From assembly GCA_024529925.1 (NCBI GenBank), contig JAFEUB010000736.1:873501-937500 (forward strand): a stretch of 64,000 nt of DNA, given 5' to 3'. Shown here in pieces: positions 26,361 through 40,045 of the stretch. How positions within the stretch are numbered: position 1 is the stretch's first letter; each line of letters opens with the position of its first letter. Source of the DNA: Ophthalmolycus amberensis (Eukaryota > Chordata > Actinopteri > Perciformes > Zoarcidae). A program made the translations under genes and the position numbers. Below the pieces are notes generated by a model that searched no databases, was not told where the DNA came from, and saw only the letters and a program-made list of their open reading frames with translations.

Positions 26361-29300
26361 CTATGTGTGTGTAGTGTTTTGTCCTGAAATGGCCCTGCCG
26401 TAGTAGAGCAGTGAAGGTTCGTGTCATCGCCTGAGACAAAACTGTATCGACCAACATATCATGCTGCTGCTGCTCTGCACATTAACTCAATCAATCAGAA
26501 CTTTAAAAGCTTCTTTGTTCCTTTATTCTACTAATGTACTTGATAGAATAAGATTCGTCTGTAATAACGTAATACGTGAATTTCAGACTAGGTTTTTGTG
26601 AAGTTTTTCCTATGTATAAAGAAACTCAACTTTGCAGTGACGATTGCATTGTACTAAGATAACGTCGACGTCCACACCAGAAGGTAACATGGGTGGAAAA
26701 AGTTCAAAATCAGCGGAACCGGAAGGTCCGATTGTTGAATTAATGCGACAGAAACACGGAGAGTCATGTTTGGAATGTCTTCCATACTGGTCAGAAGAGT
26801 TTGGGTTTCCAGAAAATGGCTCATTAAGTGCCGCTAAACTTAAAATGTTACGAGGGGATTTAGAAGGTAAACTGAAAGAAATGAAAAGTGGCAAAAAGGT
26901 TCCACATTCAATTAATATATTAATCAAATTCCTGCATTTTACTACTGTATTCTATTTCTTACACTGTTTTAAAAATAAAAAAATGTTTTAATGCAATGAA
27001 TGTTCTTAATTGTTTTTAAATCTCATTTTCTTTTGCCTTATGTTTTGATGCTTTTAATGGTTTTATGTGAAGCACTTTGAATTACCTTGTTGTTGAAATG
27101 TGCTAGACAAATAAACTTGCCTTGCCTTTGTAATCTGAACCAATAATATCAATACACACATGCAGCCGTCTGAAGTGAAAAAAGGTGCAGATCCTGATCA
27201 CAGACACAAATTCTACTTTAACTTTGTCATCAAAGAATTGCTTTAAAAACAAAACAAAAAAGTCTGAGTCGGACGTTCACTGTCTCTGAAGGCCAGGCAT
27301 GAATGACTCATAAAAGCAATAGCAAAACGAACATGGTGTGCATATTTATTGTTGCAATTGTTGTGTTAGTTTCTTTTTAATAAGTTTATCATGGCAGAAA
27401 ATGTAAAACCTGGTTTTCTTCATATTCAAAACCAGATTCCGGTAAAGGCCATCCTTACATGCTTAATGTTTGGATCATACAGTCCAGAAGTAATCAGTAA
27501 ATATAGGACAAATTCTATCAGACGCAGACTTGAATGAATACACCTGGGACTTGTCATCAGGCATACAGTAGCCTGATGATGATGATGTGTGGACACAGTT
27601 TAGCAAACCATGACAAAAACGACCACAGAGCTGAATCATTACGTCTCTGACACAGTTAAGAGGGCACTTTTAACAGATTTGAGCATTATAAGCTTTTACG
27701 TTGTGTTGGATTACCATTACATTGTCTAAGTGTTGCCATTGTTTTTTCCATCCCCTGTATTTAGGTCCAAGTCCATTCCTTTAAACCTGATCTCATTGAA
27801 ATAAGTCGTGTGACCCTGGCCTACCTCTCCTGGTGGGTGGGTGGGGTCAGGAGGCAGAGTGCATCCTGGGAAGTCCTCCCAGAGCAGCAGTGTCTCTTCA
27901 GTCTCCTCCCAGGCCAGGCTGTCGCAATCATCCTCAAACTCACATTCACGTCTAAAATAAAAAACATAAATGTACACACACATTGACAGATCACCTGGTG
28001 AAGGGCAGAACCTGAAGGACGGTAACATTATATCATATTTCAAAGTCAGACCACCCACAGTTGGTTCAGCATCCTCTGCATCTCCTCATTGATCTGATTG
28101 GCTGATGAGCCACAGTGCTCTTCATCTTTGACCACTCCCCCATCACTTTCAGAGGTGCTGACAGGTTCGTCACACTCGCTACCGTTGAAAGACAGAGGAG
28201 TTTGTTTCCGGCGGACGTTTAGGGACGATTGGATGTTAGGAAGCTGGAGGGACACAATCAGGATTTAGACCGTCGCTATCAAGACAAACTTTCACATAAA
28301 GGGACTTTACAACTCATGGAATAAGGGCTGGCAATAATTCATTATGATAATTTATAGTTTTTCATTGAAATGTTGTGATGAAATCATATATTGAGATATT
28401 TTGATACACAATTAAGTTGTCTAAATTATAGGGTAAGAGTATAAATAGGCTACACAAGCACAGCAATAGACTATGTATTTATTGAATTACCAGAAAACAT
28501 GCTATATATCGTGACATATAGATATTAAATGACCGATATCGGGATAGAAGATTTTGCCACATCGCCCAGCACAACGTGGAAGAAATAAAACAAGCAGAGG
28601 TGAGAACATTGACTGGTCAGGTTTAGCGCTGCTACCTGGTACATCTGGATCACATCATCACAGTTCCTCTGCTGAGCCACGTCACAGAGACGAGCGGTGA
28701 TGTCGATCCTGCGGCAGATGTCCATGTCCACCGTCATGGCTTTCTCCTGGATCTTACTGTCCAACTCTGACAAGTTCTACAGAGAGAATGGAAGGAGCCG
28801 TACCAAGATACATACCAGGAATTCAATTACAAAAGGTTTATCTAGGAATGCATTACTCATGCTTCATATAAGCCATTAATAAAAACAACTTTTGGGTTGC
28901 TCGGTTAAAACTTATCTGTTTTACAGTCTCCTTCAGCAGGACTATGCGTTTACACACCTTTTTTCAGGTGTTATGAGGTCAAACGCTCCATTGATGAGTC
29001 GTCCTCATAAATGAATGGGCCAGCTAAAAAGACAAGCTGAAGGAGGATAAACACCTGACAACCCATAGTAGTGCTTATTACTCGTGTTTAAAGCATCAGT
29101 AAATGGTCCAATGACATTGAGTTGTTTTTTTTCCACACGTCACACTCAAGCCATTAGTTACAACTTATGAACCCTTTATGAGGGGTTTCTTAATAAAGGT
29201 AAATAATAATATAATGTTTCTTATTAGCGCCCATGTGCATAGCTTAGAGAGTATGTGACTGTATGGTTTGCACTGCGCTCACATTGCTCATGAGGCCTTT

Positions 29301-29767
29301 GAAGATAACCAGCTCTGCCTTCATCTGCTGAACTCTGACAGCCAGCTCGTCCTGACAGCCTTCACTCTCTTGCAGGTCCTGCACACGTAAAAAAAAATCA
29401 TAAAGAACAAACACATACAAGTGCAAACACTCCCACACCCGCATGTCCTGCCTCATCTCTTTACTGGAAATGACAGGTCACATTATGCAAGCAGAGCACA
29501 TCAACAGAATTAATAAACGTCTACATCTGCAAAGTGCACAAAACATTGTAAATCCTAAATGCATGATCTTTTCTGGGGAGCTGTAGATTTGTCTAATGGC
29601 ATCATAATTCTCTCTGTTTACTTATTCATATGCAACAATGTTGGTCAGGATGCTCTTCAGTCTCAACTGTATTTTTTACTGCTTGTGGTCTCCTGTTGTT
29701 GATGTGCTGCCTGCTAAACGAGGTCAGGTACAGGTTCCTGGCAATGGCACAGGTGCATGTGTACGTA

Positions 29768-29813
<46 letters not shown>

Positions 29814-30358
29814 GGAAATCAACAGACCGTTTGGTTTATAAAGACACAGCTGCAGGAAGCACAAATATGGCAATCAACAGCAGGTGACTTTGACATTTGA
29901 AAAAAAAGCTCCATTTCATTCACATCATTTCTATAACATTTAAATGAAAATGGTTGGTGGTGTATTTTTAATCAGTTGATGGTCAGTGGCCAAAGAAAAG
30001 AGAAAACCGTCGGAAACAATCCGTGCCAGCAGAGTCAGAGCTTACTGCTGATCACTGTAGCAGCTGCAGCATACTGTGTTCAAACAAACACATTTTTTAC
30101 TAATGTTAACAGTTTAGCAAAAAGTGTCATCTAAGCTATTTTACCACTAACACACTGTATATTGTTAAAGGGCCAGGAAAACACACATGGTGTAATGTTC
30201 ATGGTATTTGTAGTTTAGCTCAGCCACAGCACTTCTCTTTGGTCGTTTTAATGACTCTGGCTGATGTCAAAGCTTTCAAATGTAAAGACTCAAAGACACC
30301 TTCAGTTCAGACCCACTGCATTGTTGGTCTCCAGCCATGTCTAGTCTACTGACACACA

Positions 30359-30395
<37 letters not shown>

Positions 30396-33300
30396 AAAGG
30401 CTTACACAAAGTTACCTCTTCTAGGTCTGCATTTGTCTGTTGCAGATCCACCCTCATAGTGTATTCTTCTTCCCATCTAAGAGACACATGGATATAAAAA
30501 AGTAAACAATATTTTCGTGTCCTGTAATGTAAACAGAGAACATACAGACCATGGGCTTTCACATACACATCCATTTATGCATCTTCCACATCCACACTTA
30601 GAAAGGCCACTACAGTAGAAAGGGATCCATGACGTGACTATTTCAGAAGGTTGAAAGGACAAAAGAGCTGAAAGGCACTTTGGGAGATGTTAAACTATTT
30701 TAAGTGCATCTGACTAGCCAGATAAAAAAACTGCAATTTCGGGATCAGTCAACATTCAACTTTGTTCAATAAATCGCTTGTTTGATGAATTGTGTGCCAC
30801 TATGGTGCAGCCCAGACGGCTCGCCCAGGAATCTGAACTTTTAATACATTTAAAAGCCTGAGCACAGATCCTGTATGTATGTAATCTCAGATTCCGTGAC
30901 TTCATACAGCACACGAGCCCAGGGGATACAGACTCACTGCAGAGGATGTGGCCTCTTATAGAAACGCTGTTTTAAATGCAGAATGCTGCGGCACATCGGG
31001 ACCTTTAGGGAATACTAAATCTGAAAGAAACAGGAGTTGTTGCTGTTGTAGAGGATGCTTGTTTGATCAGTAAGGTGGGAGCGAACAGAAAGCAGAGAGG
31101 TGCATCCTTCTGCAAGCCAAGCCCCCATCCAGCAGTCACAGCTTGCAGTGCATGCTGCATTGCAGATACAGTGTGGAGTGTGAAGAGGGGGATGCGCAGT
31201 GGGAGAGAAGAGAGGCTGAGAGCATGGGCGGAAGTGTTCAGAGTGGGGGATTGATGTGAGAAAGACAATGTGACAGTGTGGTGGGCAGAGTGAGGGAAAC
31301 AGGCTTTAATGTCCCATTGTCCTGAAGAAAACTGACACCTACAGTTAGCTCACATGTGGAGAAACAGCCCAGACCCCTTACAGAGGGCTGAACACAAACT
31401 GATTTGAATACTAGGTGGGACATGTATGTCACACACCTTGATTCACAGGCAGTGACACAAAACACGAATATTCAGGTGAGCAACTCTCAAGTCTCCATAC
31501 AATTAAATCGTGTATCTTATGTCACACATATTTGGGCTGTTAGTGTCGTCCCTCTACCTCATTCACAAAGAGCCCACTATACTGTGGTCTGGATCTCCTC
31601 CGTGGAGAATGCATGGCTGCTCATTTGGACATGATATGAGGGAATTCAATGCGCTGGAACATGGAGCTACTGTAGTTCACTCAGGACAGATCATACGTAA
31701 TCCAAAGCCGGCCTCATATCCTTCAAAGTCACGACAGGATTTAACAGTTGTGGGTTGTTTTCTGCAATAATTTAAAGGGGAAAATCCACCCGAAGAGAGA
31801 GATCACAGTGAGCTATTCCATGTGATCTGCAAACTCAGACAGCTGTCTCCCTAAATTGGACATCAGAGCATCCAGATTTGAACTGGTGATGTCATCGTGA
31901 CACATTGTGGTAAACTGGTGCACTGATGATGAATAAGTGGTTGTGGGTTCAGAGATGTTACATGATGCTGGGGCAGCAACTATCGATTATGTTCATTATT
32001 AATTAACATGCAGATTAATTCTCTTGATTAATTGCTCTGGCAATACAATGCCGAAGAAATTAATCAACGAAGAATTTCAGCTCTAAGTCAAACTTAACAT
32101 TTGTAAAGCTTACAGCTGTACATCTCAAACTGTCCATAAGTCCCAGTAAAATCACTATGGGTGCTGCTGAAGCATCATAGGGTTTGTTTGAATATTCACA
32201 TTGGCCTAACTGGACCACCTCAAGGGTTTGTCGTTAGATGGGACCATCATTACAGTCTTTCATCTTCTAACTTTCATTAAATCAATGTCTGCTGTACAAT
32301 CAACCTGACCTCTATGTCAGGATGGATTGTTCCTAATAGTCCTGTAAACTAAGCCGCCCATGGGTGAGTCATCTTGGGAGCATCATGAACTCTGAAGTGA
32401 ACATTTCTGCAGCAGACTGCGCTTCACACGTCCCCGCTAATAATTGACCTTCATTCTTCTTTATATTTAGCTGGCGGCAGTGTTAATTTGTTTGGGTGTA
32501 TTTCTAGCAGCAGCACCTGCCTCTGTGGTCAGACATGATGCAGGGTTGCAGGGTCAGGCTGGATGTGATGGATGGAGACGGATTTGTGCTGACTCTGCTC
32601 CTGTTGGAGACAGCTGGTCTGCAGTTGCTTTACAGCTTTGCTCACTGCTTCAAAGTAGAACATTACACACACTTAAGGAAACTACAGTGCAACCTCATGC
32701 CCCTGTTAGGCCTGTTACAAGAACAATAAAAGGGTTTTACTCCATTTACCTGCGCTTATACTCGTCTCTCTCCCTCTTCACTTTGGCCAGGACGTTATAC
32801 AGGGCTCTTATCTCAGGGGTGATGGTGTCAATCTGGACCCCGACTCCGTCAGGGTGCGCCCAGGATACTCCTGGGCTGGTCAGACGCTCCACACTGCCAA
32901 ACTTGCGTGCGTGGTTGTAGGACCAGATGGTGCCCGGGAGAAACCGTGGAGGAGGGTTGGTGGAGCTCCCAGGACCTGCGCTGGTGTTGGAGAAAGTTTT
33001 ATAACCAGAGCTCGGGGAGTCCACACAGGGGGAGGCCTGGCTGATGGTGATGGCTGGGTTACAAGTGGCATTTGTTTGGGTTGAACTGTAGTTTTCGGCG
33101 GCTGCAGGCGGGAGGGCTGTAGCGTGTGGAGGTGTGAACAGTGTTGTAGGCCTCCTGGCTGAGTTGTTGGTGTTGTGGAAGGGGAGGGAGCCGGGCCTGA
33201 GAGGTATGGTCCCGACAAATCCAGTCTGTACACCTGCCTCCTGGGTATGTCCCCTGCTCTCACTGCATCCACCTTGACAGCCTTTGTTGGCATCCAGCGC

Positions 33301-33693
33301 CTGCTGCAGTTGTTTCTCTAAAATCTTATTTCTACGCTCTAATTCATGCACTTTTGCTAAAAAGCATCTGAACCTCAGATTGAGAGTTTTGAGGACGCTG
33401 ATGTTGGATCCCAAGTCGTTTCTAAGCGCCATGGCAGCAGGGGGGTGCGAAACAACGCGGTGGTGGTAGTGGTTGTGGGGGAGGTATAGTGACGTCTGTG
33501 AGGGTGCGGTGAAGTCAGGCCACGGCGGATCAGGCCCCGGCCCGGACTGCTCACCCAGCAAAAAGGAGGTCGGGTCGGGTCCACCGAAAACGGTGTCGGA
33601 CAGGAGGCCTGAAGGAGAGTCCGGGTGTCCGGTAGATTGACTCTGCTGCGGATGCTGTTGGAGATGCGCGTTGGCCCCCAACAAAGGATTCAT
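24570..33693 (-). CDS. iffo1: Intermediate filament family orphan 1, 9 exons
   Basis: Coiled-coil protein with intermediate-filament rod segments; human IFFO1 is known as a nuclear-lamina-associated scaffold. Exons: 32750-33693, 30416-30476, 29283-29378, 28636-28776, 28059-28243, 27825-27951, 25844-25933, 25308-25438, 24570-24669. All phases agree; the sum is 1875 nt, giving 624 aa (human 559). The start MNPLLGANAH matches human MNPLFGPNLF, so I chose 33693 over the upstream in-frame ATG at 33771. Coil 1 is about residues 91-134 (RNDLGSNISVLKTLNLRFRC). A Pro/Ser/Thr-rich linker follows, then HPDGVGVQIDTITPEIRALY. Later exons carry ICRRIDITARLCDVAQQRNC, INEEMQRMLNQL, EETEETLLLWEDFPG and EYQETIDQIE. 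The end is an acidic/serine tail. The linker is longer than in mammals. Large introns hold CA and GA microsatellites and a retroelement-like ORF at 26644-26991. Confidence 0.96.
25941..25997. repeat. (GA)n microsatellite
   Basis: GA run with GC interruptions that begins 8 bases upstream (minus-strand sense) of the acceptor of iffo1 exon 25844-25933. On the coding strand it is a CT run and so doubles as the polypyrimidine tract of that acceptor. Confidence 0.95.
26313..26375. repeat. (GT)n microsatellite
   Basis: Imperfect GT/GTAT run in an iffo1 intron. Confidence 0.95.
26644..27130 (+). mobile_element. Possible retroelement fragment: small ORF plus LINE-like 3' tail
   Basis: The plus strand, opposite to the host gene iffo1, has an open frame at 26644-26991. 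Its second Met starts MGGKSSKSAEPEGP, an N-terminal Met-Gly that would suit myristoylation, as seen at the start of many retroviral Gag proteins. It continues with a Cys-x-x-Cys and a basic helix-like stretch. It is followed by GAAGCACTTTGAATTACC, GTGCTAGACAAATAAACTTG and a short CTTGCC repeat, a layout like the 3' ends of fish L2/CR1-type LINEs or the SINEs they mobilise. Element class and Gag relationship are inference; it could equally be a chance ORF beside a repeat tail. Confidence 0.4.
29769..29812. repeat. (CA)n microsatellite
   Basis: Pure CA run of about 40 bases in an iffo1 intron. Confidence 0.96.
30354..30396. repeat. (CA)n microsatellite
   Basis: CA run with CT interruptions, about 20 bases downstream (minus-strand sense) of the donor of iffo1 exon 30416-30476. 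Confidence 0.93.
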
Positions 33694-36135
33694 GCTATGG
33701 TATGGAAAACTAAAGCGCTGCAGATCTGGCATCAACACGGACGGGAATTGTCTTGCCACAACCGAATACAATAAATAATAAGCTGCTAAACGTACCGGTA
33801 ATACGTGCGCTCAAAATGCCAGTATTTTTACCTGATTATATAACTGTTTCTAAATAAGAATATTATCCTTAAAGCTGAGAGGTCTTAACGTCGGCTGACG
33901 GATCAGTGCTCTCTAACCGTCCATAATAAAACATCCAAAAAGCGACTCCAAACGGGCTGCGAGCAAGGATATAAAACTGCAGCAACACTGGACCGGCGCC
34001 TCGATGAGATGTCTTGCAAAATAAAAGTGATTAAATGAAGGAAATGACGCAGAGCGTGAATAACTGAATCCACTGTCACTGAATTTCTGGCAACAAGATG
34101 TGACCGCAGGCAGGAGGAGCAAGTGCTGCGGGATTGGGAGAGCAGCTGCTACCGTAAATACTCGACTAGAGTCGCGCTGATCCATTAACTGTTTGTTTTC
34201 TGTGGAAAACAAGATGTTATTGTCTTGTTGTTCCCTTGTTTTACACAATAATTAGTTCAGATTTGGATAAAACTGGGAGCCAAACGTGAACGATTAAATA
34301 CAATTATAATAATAATATTAAAATCTTCAAATACTATGTGTTTTTTTTTTATTTAAATGTATTACTAACCTGGCAATTCAACCACCTGCCCCAAAACACA
34401 GTCCCACTTTCACTGTGTGTCAACATTGTTGTGGTAATTTGATTACATTACAAACACAATATGGCTATTTTGCTTAGGAAGGTTCCTAACTGAGTGAAAT
34501 GGCCCGAAAGTATCTAAGTGGACGCCATGATAAAATTACTCCCTAATTTGAACGTCTTCCAGGCTCTTTCCTCACATGAGAGGTAATTTCAAATAATCTA
34601 TTTGCTTGTGTTTTTCAAAACAGCTTCAATGACAAAATGTGATATTGTAATGTCATCGTGACACAAATGGCAGACAGATCTTCTCTGATGGCGACACAAT
34701 TTGCAGCTTTATTGTGAAAATCTGACATTTCTTCGAATATTTCATAGTTTCCATTGATTGTTCATGGTTCAGGAGTAGTATCACGGGGAAAGTGTAAAAG
34801 AATACCAGTTACTTAAGCATCCTGTTACTTAAAATAACTAAATGAGTCATTATAATAAACAAAGGTTTGTTGATGACCCTTCGTAAAAAGTGATCACAGA
34901 GAAAAACCAACTCCTTTCTTCTCCATCGTTTGACCCTCCAGGAATTGTATATTTATCCAGCAGGCAGTCAGCTGAGTCTCATGTGTCAAAGAGGCCAAAA
35001 GCTGAATGAACACAGTCACATCAACACAACAAAAATGGGATTTCTTGAAATAATCAAAATTCTCCCAAAATGTTTTTCTTAACCCTTTCGTTTATTTATC
35101 TCTCTCGCTCTGTCCAAGACACACACATTCAAACACACCTGCAGGAAAACATCACAATGAATTAAGCATCTTACCTTCCTCTTGTCTGCTTCTCAGTCCC
35201 TTCATGTTGTCTCTCAGCTGGACTTTATAGCAGAGATCTTTTTTTTATTCAATCTTAATCTGAACCCTCCGTCTGTAAATCCATGTGGCATTTTTTGGAG
35301 AGACAATTTGCTGTTGACAATCTGGTTTAGACGAAATGATCAGCAACAGGAGGGAGAGAGAGGGGGGCATTTTTTACACTCTTTGTAGCTCCTCTCCGGC
35401 TGTATACTAAATCCATTTTATCCCTGTGAATTATTTTGATAGCATTAGAATCTCAAATATACATTTCTCTGTAAATTTTGAATATTAAAGGAAGGGTAAA
35501 CCTGTGACAAAATACTGATATATGTAAATAAATGGAGTTTTGGTCAAAGTGAGCTTTGGTGACCATTGACTTGAAACCAGCACTAAATTTCATAGACGCT
35601 GTCGCTCTTATAAAAGCATTTGTCCCATATGTGCGCATGCAACATTATATAAACAATAAATCCTTAATCGTTTTTTTTAAATCAGTGGAGCTTTTGTCTT
35701 ATTCTTTAGGCGCTCCCAGTGAGGCAGGCCGATACAGACAGATCAGTGATTACAACTTCAATAACTTGTAAAAGTAATTTTCCATTTGGTGGGAGCAAAT
35801 TGTCTGCAGGTATTATTCATAAAAGCCTCATATTGAACCATGACAATGGGCTTTGTGTTAGCCAGGCAACAGTACCTCCCAGATGAAGCAGATATTGAAC
35901 AGCACTAAAGGGTGTCAGAGCGGGAAATAATAAAAATGTTGAGAAGAGACTAAGGGCCGTCAGTGTATTCCCAGAGGAGGAAAATAACGAGACGCATGTA
36001 GAGACGCCTCTTCTCGGGGTTTGCTAAAGTGAATGATCTTCATAAGAATCCCATCTGCCGAGACCAGCGCTTATGCCAGTGGAGCAGTTTTTAATATAGA
36101 TACGTCTGTGCAGTGACAAAAGACAAAAGGAGGGC
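33694..36135. other. Spacer between iffo1 start and gapdh 3' end
   Basis: Includes the 5' UTR/promoter side of iffo1 (roughly 33694-34200) and about 1.9 kb of AT-rich unique sequence. No coding exon or RNA gene is recognised; small ORFs are unsupported. Confidence 0.55.
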
Positions 36136-36155
36136 GTGATTCTCACAAACAGGGA

Positions 36156-36161
36156 TTTATT
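36156..36161 (-). promoter_or_regulatory. gapdh: gapdh poly(A) signal
   Basis: TTTATT on the plus strand, AATAAA in gene sense, about 270 bases after the gapdh stop, a usual 3' UTR length for this gene. Confidence 0.7.
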
Positions 36162-36430
36162 CCACTACTGCCTGCAGTACTTCAGCACTACAGACAGACG
36201 AATACTCCATCTCACACAACAGAACAGGGAACTTCACAAATACAAAAATGTAATTGGTCACCAATTGAAATCTTTTTCGTTTGCTCTCTGTGGGACCTTT
36301 CCTCCGGCATCTGGTGTGGGTCGACTATTTGAAGGCACCAGCCAAAGTCGTAGATAACTAAGTGTGTTTGTATAACTCCGGTATCAGGAGAATGTGGCAT
36401 AGTGCAGTGACGAGCGATCGGCTGGTTGTT

Positions 36431-39400
36431 TTACTCCTTGGTAGCCATGTGGGCCATCAGGTCGCAGACACGGATGCTGTATGCAAACTCGTTGTCGTAC
36501 CTGATGAAGAAGCAAGAAAAACAAAAATGGGAGTCAATATGAATCCCTGAAAAGAGACATCAGGACATGAAAGTAATCCATGCCGAAGGCTTACCATGAA
36601 ACCAGCTTGACAAAGTGGTCGTTGAGGGCGATGCCAGCGCCAGCATCAAAGATGCAGGAGTGGCAGTCACCGTTGAAGTCTGTGGAGACGACCTGCAGGA
36701 GAGCGAAGAGGAGGCCACGTTAGCAAAAAGCACTGAACGACTAAACAGTTTAAAAGATGCGTTATAATAGAGACGAGCACATACCTGGTGTTCTGTGTAT
36801 CCCAGAATGCCCTTCATGGGTCCTTCAGATGCAGCCTTCACAACTTTCTTGATGTCTTCGTATTTGGCCTGTTAAATGTATTACCATCATTATATGAATA
36901 CTTACTATATTTATTTTAAAAAAAGGACAAGTCTTCCAATTTTTGTGTCTACAAATTCCATGAAAAGACTAAAATCCACGATCAATCTAAATACTCTCCG
37001 ACTACCCGTCTGTAAATCCTGAGCCGGTTTCTACTAAAGATGCACATTTAAATAAATAACGGTTCGTGAATATACAAGACGACAAAGCAAAACTGGTGAT
37101 TTCTGGTGGATTAATTCTTGTTTGGATGAAATGCCACACATGGATGTAAAGTAAAAGATAAGTGAAAGGATTGTTACAGTCAATCATGGATTAATACACA
37201 TTTTACAGTACTTGAGATCGACTCATTACCATGAGCACTGTAGTCTACGCGGGAGACAATTCTGACGAGAATAAATACATTTCTCGTTGGTAAGAAAAAC
37301 AAATCACCCGACTTAAAGTGAAATAGATTTCTGTTAAATGTGATGAATGCTTCTCGTTGGTGGTCACTCACGGGTTTCTCCAGACGGACCGTCAGGTCGA
37401 CCACGGACACGTTGGGGGTGGGGACACGGAAGGCCATGCCGGTGAGCTTGCTGTAAAACACAAAAAGGTCATAAACCAAATCCACTGGATTCAGTGCACG
37501 CAACATACATTAACATACGACGACGCGATAAAGTTTCTGCCGCTGACCCGTTGAGCTCGGGGATGACTTTGCCGACGGCTTTGGCAGCACCAGTAGAGGC
37601 GGGGATGATGTTCTGACTGGCACCACGGCCGTCCCTCCACAGCTTACCAGACGGACCGTCCACAGTCTTCTGGGTGGCAGTCATGGCATGAACTGTGCTC
37701 TGATGGACAAAGACAGAGAGGAGGATGATTAAATATGGCTTAAACCCCCCCCCCCCCGAACTGTAATGTCATGCTGGCGTGTTCGTAATCTGGCGTCATC
37801 TCTCTGCCAGATCGTTCAGTGTTTTAATCCTCACCATCAGGCCCTCAACGATGACAAAGTTGTCATTGATGACCTTGGCCAGGGGGGCCAGGCAGTTGGT
37901 TGTGCAGGAAGCGTTGCTAGGGAGACGAAAGTAACAGCATCAGTTATTAACTGAGTTAAAAAAAATAAAGTCCAACTTCACAACATTTTTTAATGACATG
38001 TCTTTTACACATGAGCTATACAATAAGCGAAACTCAGAATTGCACATTTTCAGCTTAAAGACTAAATTCCAATTTTCAAACCACTTAAATATCCAAAGAC
38101 GACCAAACGGTCTGAGATACTTGCTGGTTCTTACCTAACGATCTGGAGGGACTTGTTGTACTTCTCATGGTTGACGCCCATGACGAACATGGGAGCATCA
38201 GCGCTGGGTGCAGAGATGATGACTCTCTTGGCGCCGCCCTTCAAGTGAGCCTGCAGCGAGTTTTGAAACTACATTTAATTTATTTCCTTCTTGGCAAATT
38301 GCAAGACACTTTATTTTTTTGCATTTAAGAGTTTGGGGGGGGATTGAGATACGTACAGAGGCCTTCTCAATGGTGGTGAACACACCAGTGGACTCAACCA
38401 CATACTGGGCACCAGCATCCCCCCATTTGATGTTAGCGGGGTCTCTCCTGAAGAAAGAGACAGAAAAGAAAAGTTAATAAATTCAGTTCTTCTCTTTTGC
38501 AATGTGTGAAACTAATTAAACTGAAATGCTTCCTATATTAAAAGCCTGATTAGTGAACATACTCGTGGAAAACGGTGATTTTATGTCCATCGATGACCAG
38601 CTTGTCGCCCTCAATTTTGACCTCACCCTTGAAGCGGCCGTGAGTGGAGTCATACTTGAACATGTAGACCTAAAAGAGGAAATGTGAAGAAGAAGAGAGA
38701 CAGTTTACACCACATTACAGACAGCTGACAAAAGCAGTAGAGATTATATAAGTTATAAAAGATGCAAAGCACATTTGACTCCAAAAGCCTGCATTACATA
38801 TTTTATCTAGCCAGTGCAACCATAACCTGAAGTTCAGAGTTTCACGAAGTTTACAAGCGCGTGGCAGAAGGTCGGTGCTGATTTCAAACCCCTAATCCTG
38901 ATGCCTCGTATTTCAAGCAATCTCCTTCACTTACCATGTATTCCAGGTCGATGAAAGGGTCATTGATGGCCACAATCTCCACCACCTTGGAGGTGAAACC
39001 AGCACGGGTCACCAGGCGACCGATGCGGCCAAATCTAAAAGTGAACAGTGTTGTTGCTTAGTCTGGCCTCTAGATGGTGTGTGATACCATGCAACTCGGA
39101 CTGAAGTCACTGGGTGATGTGAGCCTTGTCACGTCCCACAATTGCAGAGAAGGTATGAGGTTGAAATAATCAGTCAGATAGTCATGAATATGCAAAATTA
39201 GGTTTTTGACATTCACTTCAACCTAAGCATGGCCTATTTCACATTAGTGTTGTAGCTTTTTTCCTCTGTGTGGGGTTCAAATAGTCCTCAGGAGACCTGA
39301 AACCACTGACAAAGAAAGGGCAGGGTTCAGGGGGCGGGGCAGAGGGAGCTGCCCAGCTCTTACTCTCCTCGCATGGGGGCTAAAGTCGAAATTAGCCTCC

Positions 39401-40045
39401 AATGTGCGACTCCTGGTGATGGCAATGCACTGTTTGATCAGCGGCCGAGTTACTTTTTAACCGCAGGTCCAAATTCCTGGCAGAGACGCACTCTGGCCTC
39501 AGACACTGGGGGAGGAGGACGAGGGGCGGAGAGATAATTAAACAGATAGGGAGGACTTTAACGTCACATTATGTGTGTTCGATAACATTTAAGTAATGGA
39601 CCCTTTCTACTTGCTTCAGGCAGCAGAAAAACTATTTGAATGACCCCCATGTCGAAGCCACTGCCCACTACGTTATCTGCTCAGGGGCCAAAGTTCAAAG
39701 ACCAAGAAAAACATGAGATCAGCCAGGTGGCTGTTGGTGCATGTCCTCCATTACTAAACATTTTCTCCTTCAACTGCTGTATGGTGTCAGAAATTAACCA
39801 TAAAAATATTTTTTAATATGCAAACAAACAAGCTTTAAGAAGCACAGGTGGTGCATTTTAAAAATGTAAACAAGGCAGAAATTGCACTAAATCCCCTAAA
39901 TGCTCCCGATGTACACAGAGAGGTGTGTCATTGGGAGCTGGAGCGAGCTCACAGACTTGCCTAATAAGTGTGTGTTGATTTGATTCATTATGTCATGCGA
40001 GTGAATGAAAACGAGCTCTTACCCATTGATACCAACTTTCACCAT
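36431..40045 (-). CDS. gapdh: Glyceraldehyde-3-phosphate dehydrogenase, 11 coding exons
   Basis: Glycolytic enzyme that oxidises and phosphorylates glyceraldehyde 3-phosphate with NAD+; a cytosolic tetramer. Exons: 40023-40045, 38935-39034, 38563-38669, 38357-38447, 38135-38250, 37835-37916, 37548-37699, 37372-37450, 36785-36868, 36595-36692, 36431-36500. Phases agree; the sum is 1002 nt, giving 333 aa, the usual vertebrate length. MVKVGING then FGRIGRLVTRAGF forms the NAD-binding loop. The catalytic motif SNASCTTNCLAPLAKV places the active Cys at residue 150; SWYDNEFAYSIRVCDLM is the conserved C-terminal part. No broken or missing residue seen. A noncoding first exon ending at 40548 is likely, with the rest of the 5' UTR at 40046-40068. 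Confidence 0.99.

Noticed and set aside
26687..26740. Resemblance of the MGGKSSKS start to a lentiviral accessory protein
   Set aside because: The match is limited to a generic myristoylation-type start; the rest shows no similarity I can support.
32480..32920. 146-codon plus-strand ORF overlapping the end of iffo1 exon 1
   Set aside because: The minus strand there encodes the conserved iffo1 rod; the plus frame has no independent support.
33693..33771. Upstream in-frame ATG extending iffo1 by 26 residues
   Set aside because: The MNPL start at 33693 aligns with the mammalian N-terminus; the extension has no counterpart I know.
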